Assembly: GCA_016784545.1 (NCBI GenBank)
Contig: JADHUM010000039.1
Location: forward strand, 1-39,506
Origin: Candidatus Neomarinimicrobiota bacterium
GTDB taxonomy: Bacteria > Fidelibacterota > UBA8477 > JABMPR01
Length of the DNA: 39,506 nt
Direction: 5' to 3'
How positions within the stretch are numbered: position 1 is the stretch's first letter; every line of letters starts with the position of its first letter. Below the pieces are notes generated by a model. That model had not been told where the DNA came from and did not search any database. It worked only from the letters and a program-made list of their open reading frames with translations. Positions 18,219 to 25,636 of the stretch are shown piece by piece. The position numbers and the translations under genes are program-made.

Positions 18219-18911
18219 TCAGACCTCCTCCCCTTCCCCCGTAGACGTCAGCGCATCTGCTGGACATTCGGGCATTTGATATTTGGGAAGTTTCTGCAAG
18301 AGCTTGATGGCAATAATGGCCACGGTTGTGGATACACCAGTAGCCAGAATTACTGGACCAATAATTTCAGCTGGATTGGACGCATTGGCGGCAGCCCGAA
18401 TGCCAATGACCGTTGCTGGTATAAATGTCACGGAAGAGGTGTTCAGGGCCATAAAGGTCGCCATGGCATTGGTAGCCGTATCTTTGACCTTGTTCAGTTT
18501 CTGTAACTCCTGCATGGCTTTGAGTCCCAGAGGTGTGGCTGCATTTCCAAGCCCCAGCATGTTGGCTGCAATATTCATGACCATGGCACCCATGGCGGGG
18601 TGATCTGGTGGCACATCTGGAAATAGTCTCACCATAACGGGACGGACTGCACGTGCGAATAACTTGACCAGTCCGGACTCTTCAGCAATTTTCATGAGAC
18701 CGAGCCACAGGGCCATGATACCGATGAGTCCCATGGCAAGATTGACTGAAGCTTTGGCAGAATTAAATAGCCCTTTTGTGAGATCAGTTAAAGGGACAAA
18801 GCTGGGGTTCATAATCAGCCCTTCAGCGCTGCTATAATCCAATCCCAGGCATTGAAACCCGGCTACCAGAATGCCACCGGCCATGAGCACGATCCAGATG
18901 GTATTAATCAT
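18219..18911 (-). CDS. spmA: SpmA-like nucleoside-recognition (Gate) domain membrane protein
   Basis: 230 residues with about five hydrophobic segments. The motif 'VMNIAANMLGLGNAATPLGLKAMQELQKLN' region (about residues 110-142) is the SpmA signature. Its partner SpmB follows directly. The start ATG overlaps the stop of a 49-residue membrane-protein gene by 8 nt (AATGATTAA), and its RBS (AAAGGAAG) lies inside that gene. The usual organisation is spmA–spmB. No sporulation gene is present in the window, so a general membrane or transport role is more likely. Confidence 0.92.
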   Translation of the reverse strand: MINTIWIVLMAGGILVAGFQCLGLDYSSAEGLIMNPSFVPLTDLTKGLFNSAKASVNLAMGLIGIMALWLGLMKIAEESGLVKLFARAVRPVMVRLFPDVPPDHPAMGAMVMNIAANMLGLGNAATPLGLKAMQELQKLNKVKDTATNAMATFMALNTSSVTFIPATVIGIRAAANASNPAEIIGPVILATGVSTTVAIIAIKLLQKLPKYQMPECPADALTSTGEGEEV

Positions 18912-19053
18912 TTTTACTTCCTTTATGGGACTTTGAAAGTTTCGACTCAGCTTTTTTCATATACTTATCCATCATCTTTGTGCGACGCAGACGAAAAATG
19001 ATGGCAAAAATCATAATGCCAATTGCATAACCAATTGCAGCGGCCAGTGACAT
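18904..19053 (-). CDS. Small single-span membrane protein (49 residues) leading the spmAB operon
   Basis: Too short for usual ORF cut-offs but well supported. A good RBS (AGGAGATAAAC ATG) precedes an ORF whose stop overlaps the spmA start by 8 nt. The N-terminal segment (SLAAAIGYAIGIMIFAIIF, residues 2-20) is one transmembrane helix. It is followed by a strongly basic tail (RLRRTKMMDKYMKKAESKLS …), so by the positive-inside rule the C-terminus should be cytoplasmic. Function unknown; the coupling suggests a small accessory subunit of SpmA/SpmB. Confidence 0.8.
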   Translation of the reverse strand: MSLAAAIGYAIGIMIFAIIFRLRRTKMMDKYMKKAESKLSKSHKGSKND

Positions 19054-19180
19054 GTTTATCTCCTAATGGGGCTTAAACTAATTGAATCAGGGATGAATAA
19101 AATCAGTTAATCAATCCTGGGGAAAAAAGGTGTTGGGAGTCGTCTGGAATAGGAGTCCCAGTTTGAAAAGGATAGACTTC

Positions 19181-22100
19181 TTATTCGGGTTGAAGGATGG
19201 CCAGTTTCAGGATTCTATTTCCCAGATCAGGGACCTCGATGTGAACGATGTAAATTCCACTGGCCACAGCTCTGTGGTGCTCATTAAGCAGATCCCAGTT
19301 TTCATAAGAACCAGGGTTGTGATCAATGCGTTTGACCAGCTGACCACCCAGGGTGTAGACCCGAATGATACATTCCTGCTCAGGCAGGTTGCTGAAGGTC
19401 ACATAGGGCCCAGATGCAGTGGTTTGATCTGCGTGATAGCCAAAGTAGGGATTGGGGAATACCTGGATGAGATCGAGGGCGTCTTCGTTGTAGGTGACTC
19501 CTGCCACATCAGTGCTCCAGTGAAAGGCATCTACTGCGGCATCTATGGGGTTCACAAAGTGTAGGGTGAGAAGGTCACCCACTGAAAATCGGGATTCATC
19601 ATTGAACTGCCAGGCCCACCCTGAATTTGGGTTATCCCCAAAGGCTTGTAATTCATTTGAATGAGTCGAATAATCCTGGAAAAAGACAATCACCCAATCC
19701 AGATCCAACGAATTTTCCCAGTCTATGCGACTGGTATCCTGAATACCACCACTCTTGTTATTGTCCTTGATACCCAGACAGAGTTGAATATTCCTTTCAG
19801 TATCCCACACCTCAAACGGTACTGTGATCAGCGTGTCATTAGCTCGCCTCTGGTACCGCGTGGCTTTCTGACCAGTCTCGGTAAAGCGGATTTCAAGGTC
19901 TGATTGGAGGGCATTGACATCTTCAGACCCTCCCCCCACATTGGGAATATCTGCAATACGATCTCCATTGATAGCCCCAAAGTTACTGGCGAAGCCCTGT
20001 ATATATACATCGTGGGTGCCTTCGTGATAAAGTATGTAATAGGTGCCATCGGCACGTTCTTCTATTCTGAAATAATCCCAATACCAGGGTGACCCTATGA
20101 GCGTATCGAGATGGACCAGGTGGCCGCCCACCTCATCAAAGAATAAGGAATCAACTGCCCCTGGTGCGACTGCCTTTAAGGTGAGACTATCTATGGTCGT
20201 ACCTTCAAGATTTATAGTCTGCTGCCAGCCCCTATTCAGTCTAGGTCGAGAAAAAGACATATCATCAATTGATAATTCGAAACCATCCAGATATAGATCT
20301 GCCCCTCGATAAGATTGAGAAGTGAACCAGTCAAGACCATGCCAGTCGCTTTGAAGGGCTGTATCCTCAAAGGAAACAGCTCGTCGTGTCACATACCAGC
20401 GGGCCTTGGCCTGGGTTGAGTCGTATTCAAAGCCAAGTTTATAGTTGAGCCCGGTCAACTGACCTGGATCAAGCACATCCACCGTCACATCCACGTCTGC
20501 ATTACCTACTTGCTCCACTTCAAGGGTATCTCTGACCCCTGCCATCTCATAGGTCTCATGGGGTCGAATGCTGAAAATACGTTTACTGCTCTCGATAGAT
20601 TTTGGGAGCCTTTCCTCATGATATGCATAGGCCGAGAGGGCAAAATGATAGAGCTTATTATTCGTGAGGGGGGCATCCTCATTCAAGGCATCTTCAGTGA
20701 TGGACAACAAATGGGTTAGACCCGTATCATCTCCAAACTGTACCAGTTCGTTGCTGATAAATCCTAAATCATCCATCTGTGGTTCCACAATACGACCAAC
20801 TCCGTTAACCAAATCAAAGGTGTGAAGTCTGGTCCATGGACCGTTGGCACTTGGTCCCTGAAAAACATTGTAGCCCTCGAAACGGTATCCATAACTATTG
20901 GTAGATTCGTAGGCTTCTGCACCTGCATACCAGTTAAGGACGATTTCCTGATCATTAGCACTAGTATTTACCATTGGTGGATCAAGTCGTGGGGTTTTGA
21001 AGCCAAATTCAAAGTCTGAACGTACCTTGCCAGTGGCATACTTCAAGCTGGTAATGGCATCCAAGTGGTCTACCCCGCTGACTATGATGAGAGCCGCATG
21101 AATGACCTGCACACCTGGTTCACCAAAATCAGCGAACCCATTCTGATTAAGATCATCCCAGGGTTCCATGGTAAAAGGTCCGCTACTCATCAACGCCCGC
21201 TTGTCACTGGGGGTATATTGACTCATAGCAGTCCACTCATCACCATTCACCGGGTCTCCAGACAAATGAAAAGGTGTCACGCTACCGCTTGGATCAGTAA
21301 AGGCAGCCCCATCAGAGCCGAGTCCCTGCATATAGAAATAGGCTATAACTGCGTTCTCAGGATCTTCAAAAGGATACAACCCTTTGAGCATTAATATGAA
21401 GGAAGTCATCCCCAAAAAACGTTTATCAGCGAAAACATCTCCATGGGCAATAATGGTATCCCCAAACGATTCAACCATAGGTCCTTGAAGAAAAGTATAT
21501 CCCACTGCAGGTGGAGTCATGCCATAATCTTGATCGCGGGCATTTCCGTTATAAAAATATCCCAGGGACAAGCTGGTATCGCAGCCACCCTGATCATCAG
21601 TGGCATCGCCAAGGTCTACATCGCTCCAATAGGCATAGTAGACACTGTCCAGCCGCTCGCCACCCTTGTTCACCATTTTGATATCGTGAAGCTGTACATT
21701 TTCGTAGAGGGGATGTATTGATCGGTTATATACGCTTACCTGCGTTTCCACACCAAGGGGGTCTGTACTCCACAGGTTGTGATGAGTGGCAGCTCCCCAG
21801 CCATTCATGACCCACCAGACCTGTTCATCCCCCTTGACCTCGGGAGGATCCTCCCCAGTGACAAATTGACCATCGGGAGAATCATAGATGCCATTTTGGT
21901 TAAAGTCCTCATATGGTTCGCCTGAATCTCGAACCCCATTATGATTCTGATCTGTGAAAAGTTCACCGTCATGTGCTGGAGCCCCATCTGAAGCTGGCCA
22001 ATTGGCATATTCGCGATTATAATTTTCTGATGTAGGGTCTGGGGAATCCCCCTCCCTGATTAAATATATTTGATGATCTGTTGTATTATGGGGAGTATTG

Positions 22101-22465
22101 CTTGTGGGAAGCCTGGTCTGGGTGTCATAGGGTATGATTCCGGGGGTCCACTCACTTGAAAATTCAGCAGCAGCGCTACGGAGCTCACCATTAACCTGCC
22201 CGGTAACCCATATTCCTGAAACAAAAATGGCCGTATTGCCACTACCTGCAGGCCATTCTCCGCCACCATTTCCGGTTGGGACGTGACTTGCCAGGTGTCC
22301 ATAATTACCCATCCAGCTATTGATATTATTGCCTGTAAATTGGACAAATTCCAGGGTAGCGGGTTTCGTCAGGGTTCTGTGATTGGGATCTTTGGCTAAG
22401 CCGAAGGAAACAAGGCAAACCAGGAGAAGTAGGTGTCTGATGATCTTTTCTTCTGAGTACTTCAT
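19181..22465 (-). CDS. Very large secreted protein, orphan paralogue of the 26728 gene, with T9SS-like C-terminus
   Basis: 1094 residues; RBS AGGGGGAATC then ATG; signal peptide MKYSEEKIIRHLLLLVCLVSFGLA. Function not recognised. It is paralogous along its length to the protein at 26728: for example SDGAPAHDGELFTDQNHNGV against ADGAPAHDGEFFTDTNLNGV, and a shared 'DIPNVGGGSE', 'GQKATR', 'VPFEVWD' and 'KDNNKSGGIQDTS' series. It has EF-hand/dockerin-like loops (DQNHNGVRDSGE, DLNQNGFADFGE), an FN3-like middle ('FEGYNVFQG'), and a C-terminus with VFPNPYFG, 'IRVYTLGGQLVKRIDH' and 'VASGIYIVHIEVPD', ending KLAILQPE. Unlike its two relatives it has no TBDR upstream and no PorV downstream; the upstream flank is a transposase scar. 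Confidence 0.83.
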   Translation of the reverse strand: MKYSEEKIIRHLLLLVCLVSFGLAKDPNHRTLTKPATLEFVQFTGNNINSWMGNYGHLASHVPTGNGGGEWPAGSGNTAIFVSGIWVTGQVNGELRSAAAEFSSEWTPGIIPYDTQTRLPTSNTPHNTTDHQIYLIREGDSPDPTSENYNREYANWPASDGAPAHDGELFTDQNHNGVRDSGEPYEDFNQNGIYDSPDGQFVTGEDPPEVKGDEQVWWVMNGWGAATHHNLWSTDPLGVETQVSVYNRSIHPLYENVQLHDIKMVNKGGERLDSVYYAYWSDVDLGDATDDQGGCDTSLSLGYFYNGNARDQDYGMTPPAVGYTFLQGPMVESFGDTIIAHGDVFADKRFLGMTSFILMLKGLYPFEDPENAVIAYFYMQGLGSDGAAFTDPSGSVTPFHLSGDPVNGDEWTAMSQYTPSDKRALMSSGPFTMEPWDDLNQNGFADFGEPGVQVIHAALIIVSGVDHLDAITSLKYATGKVRSDFEFGFKTPRLDPPMVNTSANDQEIVLNWYAGAEAYESTNSYGYRFEGYNVFQGPSANGPWTRLHTFDLVNGVGRIVEPQMDDLGFISNELVQFGDDTGLTHLLSITEDALNEDAPLTNNKLYHFALSAYAYHEERLPKSIESSKRIFSIRPHETYEMAGVRDTLEVEQVGNADVDVTVDVLDPGQLTGLNYKLGFEYDSTQAKARWYVTRRAVSFEDTALQSDWHGLDWFTSQSYRGADLYLDGFELSIDDMSFSRPRLNRGWQQTINLEGTTIDSLTLKAVAPGAVDSLFFDEVGGHLVHLDTLIGSPWYWDYFRIEERADGTYYILYHEGTHDVYIQGFASNFGAINGDRIADIPNVGGGSEDVNALQSDLEIRFTETGQKATRYQRRANDTLITVPFEVWDTERNIQLCLGIKDNNKSGGIQDTSRIDWENSLDLDWVIVFFQDYSTHSNELQAFGDNPNSGWAWQFNDESRFSVGDLLTLHFVNPIDAAVDAFHWSTDVAGVTYNEDALDLIQVFPNPYFGYHADQTTASGPYVTFSNLPEQECIIRVYTLGGQLVKRIDHNPGSYENWDLLNEHHRAVASGIYIVHIEVPDLGNRILKLAILQPE

Positions 22466-22494
22466 GATTCCCCCTAATTTCCAATTATGAGTCT

Positions 22495-22525
22495 AAAATA
22501 TAGTATTATTAATTACTAATGCAAT
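22495..22525 (-). promoter_or_regulatory. Candidate Bacteroidetes-type promoter for the orphan large secreted protein
   Basis: On the minus strand: ATTG, a 19-nt spacer, TATATTTT (-33 at 22525-22522, -7 at 22502-22495). It lies 30 nt upstream of the ATG and closely resembles the rRNA promoter candidate (ATTG, 20 nt, TATATTTG). It is one base off the TAnnTTTG consensus. Confidence 0.45.
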
Positions 22526-22584
22526 GGTGGGTCAGGGTGAGCAGACATTAGGCTAGAGGTTGTCCTAAAAGAGTGGCCTTTTTT

Positions 22585-22612
22585 GGGTATAGGGGTATAA
22601 GGGTATAGGGGG
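22585..22612 (+). repeat. G-quadruplex-type motif, tandem GGGTATA units
   Basis: Three imperfect 8-nt GGGTATAR units are followed by a G5 run. G-runs of 3, 4, 3 and 5 are separated by 4-5-nt loops, which satisfies G3+N1-7 ×4. It lies on the template strand about 120 nt upstream of the 22465 gene. An imperfect inverted repeat (TATATGACT / AGTCGTATA, 22625-22653) and a 12-nt palindrome GGGGTTAACCCC (22658-22669) follow. Confidence 0.6.
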
Positions 22613-22690
22613 TTGATACTTGCATATATGACTGTTATTGATATAGTCGTATATAAAGGGGTTAACCCCCTCCAAATTTTAGCTACAAAG

Positions 22691-22810
22691 ATTTGGCCAT
22701 TGAGCATGCGGACAAGGCCAAAGTGTTAATTTATTTTTTTTCTCACAACGAACCTGACGAAGATTACGAATCTACATAAGACCATTCGTTCATTTCGGTT
22801 ACTTCGTTGT
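22691..22810 (+). repeat. Direct repeat copy A, with terminal inverted repeat ACAACGAA/TTCGTTGT
   Basis: The copy begins ATTTGGCCATTGAGCA and shares about 100 aligned positions with copy B (22873-23013). The right part is bounded by ACAACGAA (22745-22752) and its exact complement TTCGTTGT (22803-22810), with an internal AGATT-ACG-AATCT hairpin. The left parts of both copies are open in one frame (LAIE-[HQ]-A-[DE]-KA-[KE]-VLIYF), which may be a protein fragment or chance. Element family not recognised. Confidence 0.6.
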
Positions 22811-22872
22811 AAAAAATGGGAGTTAAGCTTTTAAACTCAAACTGCATCCATACTATAAGGTGATACTGAATA

Positions 22873-23013
22873 ATTTGGCCATTGAGCAGGCGGAGAAGGC
22901 TGAAGTGTTAATTTATTTTTACTCTACAACGAATCTATCTACACCCTATGGGTTTCGATAGACAAGTTTGACGAAGATCGCGAAGCTACACAGGACCATT
23001 CGTTCTTTTCGTT
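22873..23013 (+). repeat. Direct repeat copy B, with internal insertion, broken at the transposase remnant
   Basis: It matches copy A from ATTTGGCCATTGAGCAGG to GACCATTCGTTC. It carries an extra ~34-nt segment (about 22933-22968) that is itself imperfectly palindromic (CTATC … GATAG around CACCC/GGGT). Similarity to copy A ends near 23013, just before transposase-like sequence begins. The right terminal TTCGTTGT is missing. Confidence 0.55.
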
Positions 23014-23019
23014 TTGGAT

Positions 23020-23175
23020 CACCGATCCAGAGGACCCAGAGAGCCTAAAGCTGTGTTCGGTCAGATCAAGGCGAATCATCAGTTCAGGCGCTTCTTCCTC
23101 CGTGGTCTTGATAGGGTATCCATCGAGTTCGGGTTGATCGCTATTGCCCATAATCTCATGAAAATATGGCAGAAG
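23020..23175 (+). pseudogene. C-terminal remnant of an IS1182-family (DDE) transposase
   Basis: The plus-strand frame reads REPKAVFGQIKANHQFRRFF, then LRGLDRVSIEFGLIAIAHNL and MKIW. This matches from memory the conserved C-terminus of IS1182-type transposases (DDE_Tnp_1_6 type: EPEAVFGQIK … FRRFLLRGL … EW.L...AHNLKK). Only about 50 recognisable residues remain of a ~450-residue protein. No DDE catalytic core is present and the upstream sequence is unrelated, so it is dead. It marks a past insertion and deletion between module A and the orphan paralogue. The opposite-strand 70-codon frame here is a shadow. Confidence 0.78.
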
Positions 23176-23277
23176 ATCAGTATGAATATGAATACTGGAG
23201 ACATCTTTGGGTCTGAGAGACTGCGAAGGATGCCAATTTTCGAAAATTAAGGCTGCCTAGCGGTTCTTTGTAAACAA

Positions 23278-23306
23278 TCTGTGCCAATCCGTGTGAATCC
23301 GTGGCT
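23278..23306. repeat. Short 10-nt-period repeat (GTGNNAATCC)
   Basis: GTGCCAATCC and GTGTGAATCC are adjacent and followed by GTGGCT, so the GTG recurs every 10 nt. From memory, similar 'AATCCGTGTGAATCCGTGG' strings are scattered in intergenic DNA of many environmental genomes, often near mobile-element scars. No function is known to me. Confidence 0.5.
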
Positions 23307-23313
23307 AAAAACA

Positions 23314-23348
23314 AAAGAGGCCGCCTCATGTTCTGAGACAGCCTCTTT
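23314..23348 (-). terminator. Strong rho-independent terminator of module A
   Basis: A 15-bp stem with a 5-nt loop lies 23 nt past the stop at 23371. Read from the minus strand, all 15 positions pair (13 Watson-Crick, two G·U), followed by TTTTGTTTTT. Read from the plus strand the two wobbles become C/A mismatches, so the hairpin is selected for minus-strand transcription. It ends the TBDR–large–PorV–T9SS operon. Confidence 0.88.
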
Positions 23349-23370
23349 AGGTAAAACGATAAAACCAGGA

Positions 23371-25599
23371 TTATTTGAGCAGCATCATTTTCTGAGTTGC
23401 GCTAAATCCTTCAGTCTGCATGGTGTAGAAATACAGACCTGATGGGACTGAATGACCAGCATGGTCAATTCCGTTCCACTGAACTGTATAGGCACCAGCA
23501 GTCTGGAAACCAGCAACCAGTGTGGCCACTTCTTGACCCAGCATGTTGTAAACAGTGATGTTTACATCAGCAGCATTACCTAATTCATAAGCAATGTTGG
23601 TTACTGGGTTGAAGGGGTTTGGATAACTGGCATGGAGTCTTGAAGTAGCAGGAATTTCAACTACATCTTCGATACCAACAACATAATGAGGAACACCAAG
23701 CCAATCAAAGGTTGGATTAACAGTACCACCATTGGCGTTTAAACCCCAATGGTACATACTTGAAGTGTCAGCAGGGCTGTAGAAGTTGATTGAAACAGGA
23801 TCTACTGTCCAGAAAGCAGTCTTCCAACCAGTTCCTTCATTGTAGACAGCAACAGCAGCGTCTGCATTGTTAGGATCAGTAAAACATACTGTTCCAGTTG
23901 ATGGAGTCAGGTTGTCAATCCAGTTAGCAAAATTATTTTCATAATTTGGCTCATAGAACATCTGGAGACTGTCAGCAGCATAGCTGAACAGGTGTCCAGT
24001 TGTTGGATCGTTCTCTACAGCATCAATAGCATAGGCATTTTCATATGAAGCAACAGTACCATCATAGTTGATATCCTGTGGTCCCAGAGTCTCAACACCA
24101 AGATACATGTTCTCAAAAGCACTTGCTGGGAAAGTTGTATCAGCAAAGCCAGAGATCACACCATAGTCTTGACCAGTTAGGAAAAGACGATGGGGAGCTG
24201 CTTCAGTACCTGCTGCCAACCAATTGGCATATACAGTGCTAACGTCAGTGGCATCGTTATAAGGACCGCCACCCATGACGTGATAGACCAACTCATAATT
24301 GTTAACAAGTTCTGAGCTTACAGGACCAAACTTTGGCTCCCATAGGTCAAAATGATTAGCAAATGTATCTGCAAGTGTGACATAGTAATAGTATTCGTAG
24401 CCACCTGAGTAGGCATTTACATCATCAAAAACCAGGAGCAATGGCTCGAGTGCTTCGAAGATTGAGTAAGTATTGGCTTCACCAACAGTTGTGATACCTC
24501 CAACGTCAGTTGCTTCTACCCAATGAGTGATTTCAGTTCCAGGTACTTGACCAGGAATTGGAGCGGAAAATTCATCGCCTGATCCAGTCATGGCAACTTC
24601 TACAGCGGTTCCACCATCAATGGTATAAAACATTGCAGCAGAGGCAACACCAGCGGCGCCGCCACTTGGGTTATCATCTGTAATCGTTGCTGTAACTATC
24701 TGAGCACTAGTTGAGAGAGTTGTAACCAGGGCATCCATAGCTACTACTGGACCACGATCGCCAGTTAAGGTAGCCTGTAAATCCCAATCCCATACATATG
24801 AACGAATGTACCAACCCCAGTCACTAGTGTTACAACGGCCTGTAGGACTTGAAATGGTGCTATAAAACTTCATAGCTGGCTGAGGATCAATGTGCTTTAC
24901 TGCTGAGAAGAAACCCATGCGGTATTCATTTGCGTCAGCGCCGTCTGGGAAGCCTGTGAATTTGATAACAACAATGATGGGCACACCGCGTTCAAAATAA
25001 GCAGGTTCACCATCAAGAGTTACCAGATCAGCTGTTACCCAGCCTACATCGTCAGCATTTGGTTCGATAGAGATACTACCAGCACCAAACTCTGGCCAAA
25101 TCTGAGCACCCAGAGGATCGTAGTCAACATCCAGAGCACCATCAACGGAGTTGATTCCGCCACGGACCCAGTTTGTTCCAACATTCTCATATCCTGTGGC
25201 TTCATCGTAGTAACCCAACTGGGCATCACCACAAGCATCAGCGATAGCTTCTGAGTTAAGTTCTGGCCATGGATAGTTGGCTTCATAAATCCAGATAGCC
25301 ATACCACCACCAGTTACGTCTGGCAGATCTGAAAAATTAAAATCAATAGAATTTACATATCCATCAGCTGCAGGTACGTAATACTCTAAGAAATAATCTT
25401 TTGTCCAGCCACCAAAGTTGGTGTTGGGGTTCAGACCTTCTAGGTTTGTCATTGTAACATCCGTATCGCGAGTCACATTTACGCGATTTGGATTTGCCTT
25501 ATACTCCCCACGAAAGGGAATAACCTCTTGGCCTGCGAACAGGCTTGATACCAGTAACAGAACTGTTACTGTTAGAAGTAGCGTTTTTACGCGGTTCAT
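23371..25599 (-). CDS. Secreted T9SS-CTD protein, last gene of module A
   Basis: 742 residues; RBS AAGGAGGACGTGT before ATG; signal peptide MNRVKTLLLTVTVLLLVSSLFAG. The first ~250 residues form a β-rich domain I cannot name. About 255-350 is Ig/FN3-like ('ATITDDNPSGGAAGVASA … ITHWVEATDVGG'). About 365-560 is an α/β region beginning 'PLLLVFDDVNAYSGGYEYYY', possibly a Rossmann-like fold, with no catalytic signature that I recognise. Residues 658-742 are a T9SS domain (SYPNPFNPVT … QKMMLLK). Its position matches the 4382 gene of module B. It sits 37 nt after the PorV-like gene and just before the terminator. Confidence 0.88.
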   Translation of the reverse strand: MNRVKTLLLTVTVLLLVSSLFAGQEVIPFRGEYKANPNRVNVTRDTDVTMTNLEGLNPNTNFGGWTKDYFLEYYVPAADGYVNSIDFNFSDLPDVTGGGMAIWIYEANYPWPELNSEAIADACGDAQLGYYDEATGYENVGTNWVRGGINSVDGALDVDYDPLGAQIWPEFGAGSISIEPNADDVGWVTADLVTLDGEPAYFERGVPIIVVIKFTGFPDGADANEYRMGFFSAVKHIDPQPAMKFYSTISSPTGRCNTSDWGWYIRSYVWDWDLQATLTGDRGPVVAMDALVTTLSTSAQIVTATITDDNPSGGAAGVASAAMFYTIDGGTAVEVAMTGSGDEFSAPIPGQVPGTEITHWVEATDVGGITTVGEANTYSIFEALEPLLLVFDDVNAYSGGYEYYYYVTLADTFANHFDLWEPKFGPVSSELVNNYELVYHVMGGGPYNDATDVSTVYANWLAAGTEAAPHRLFLTGQDYGVISGFADTTFPASAFENMYLGVETLGPQDINYDGTVASYENAYAIDAVENDPTTGHLFSYAADSLQMFYEPNYENNFANWIDNLTPSTGTVCFTDPNNADAAVAVYNEGTGWKTAFWTVDPVSINFYSPADTSSMYHWGLNANGGTVNPTFDWLGVPHYVVGIEDVVEIPATSRLHASYPNPFNPVTNIAYELGNAADVNITVYNMLGQEVATLVAGFQTAGAYTVQWNGIDHAGHSVPSGLYFYTMQTEGFSATQKMMLLK

Positions 25600-25636
25600 A
25601 CACGTCCTCCTTTTGGTTGTGTTTGTGTATTAATTA

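Noticed and set aside
17681-18911. Taking spmA/spmB as evidence of sporulation
   Set aside because: Homologues are widespread in non-sporulating Gram-negatives, and no other sporulation gene is present.
22585-22612. Treating the GGGTATA units as a CRISPR-type array
   Set aside because: Units are 8 nt with no spacers, and there is no cas gene in the window.
22939-23151. Minus-strand 70-codon ORF
   Set aside because: It is antisense to the transposase remnant, whose plus-strand frame has clear family motifs.
23314-23348. Reading the GAGGCTGTCTCA hairpin as an IS terminal inverted repeat
   Set aside because: Full pairing with G·U only on the minus strand, the T-run and its place right after a minus-strand stop fit a terminator better.
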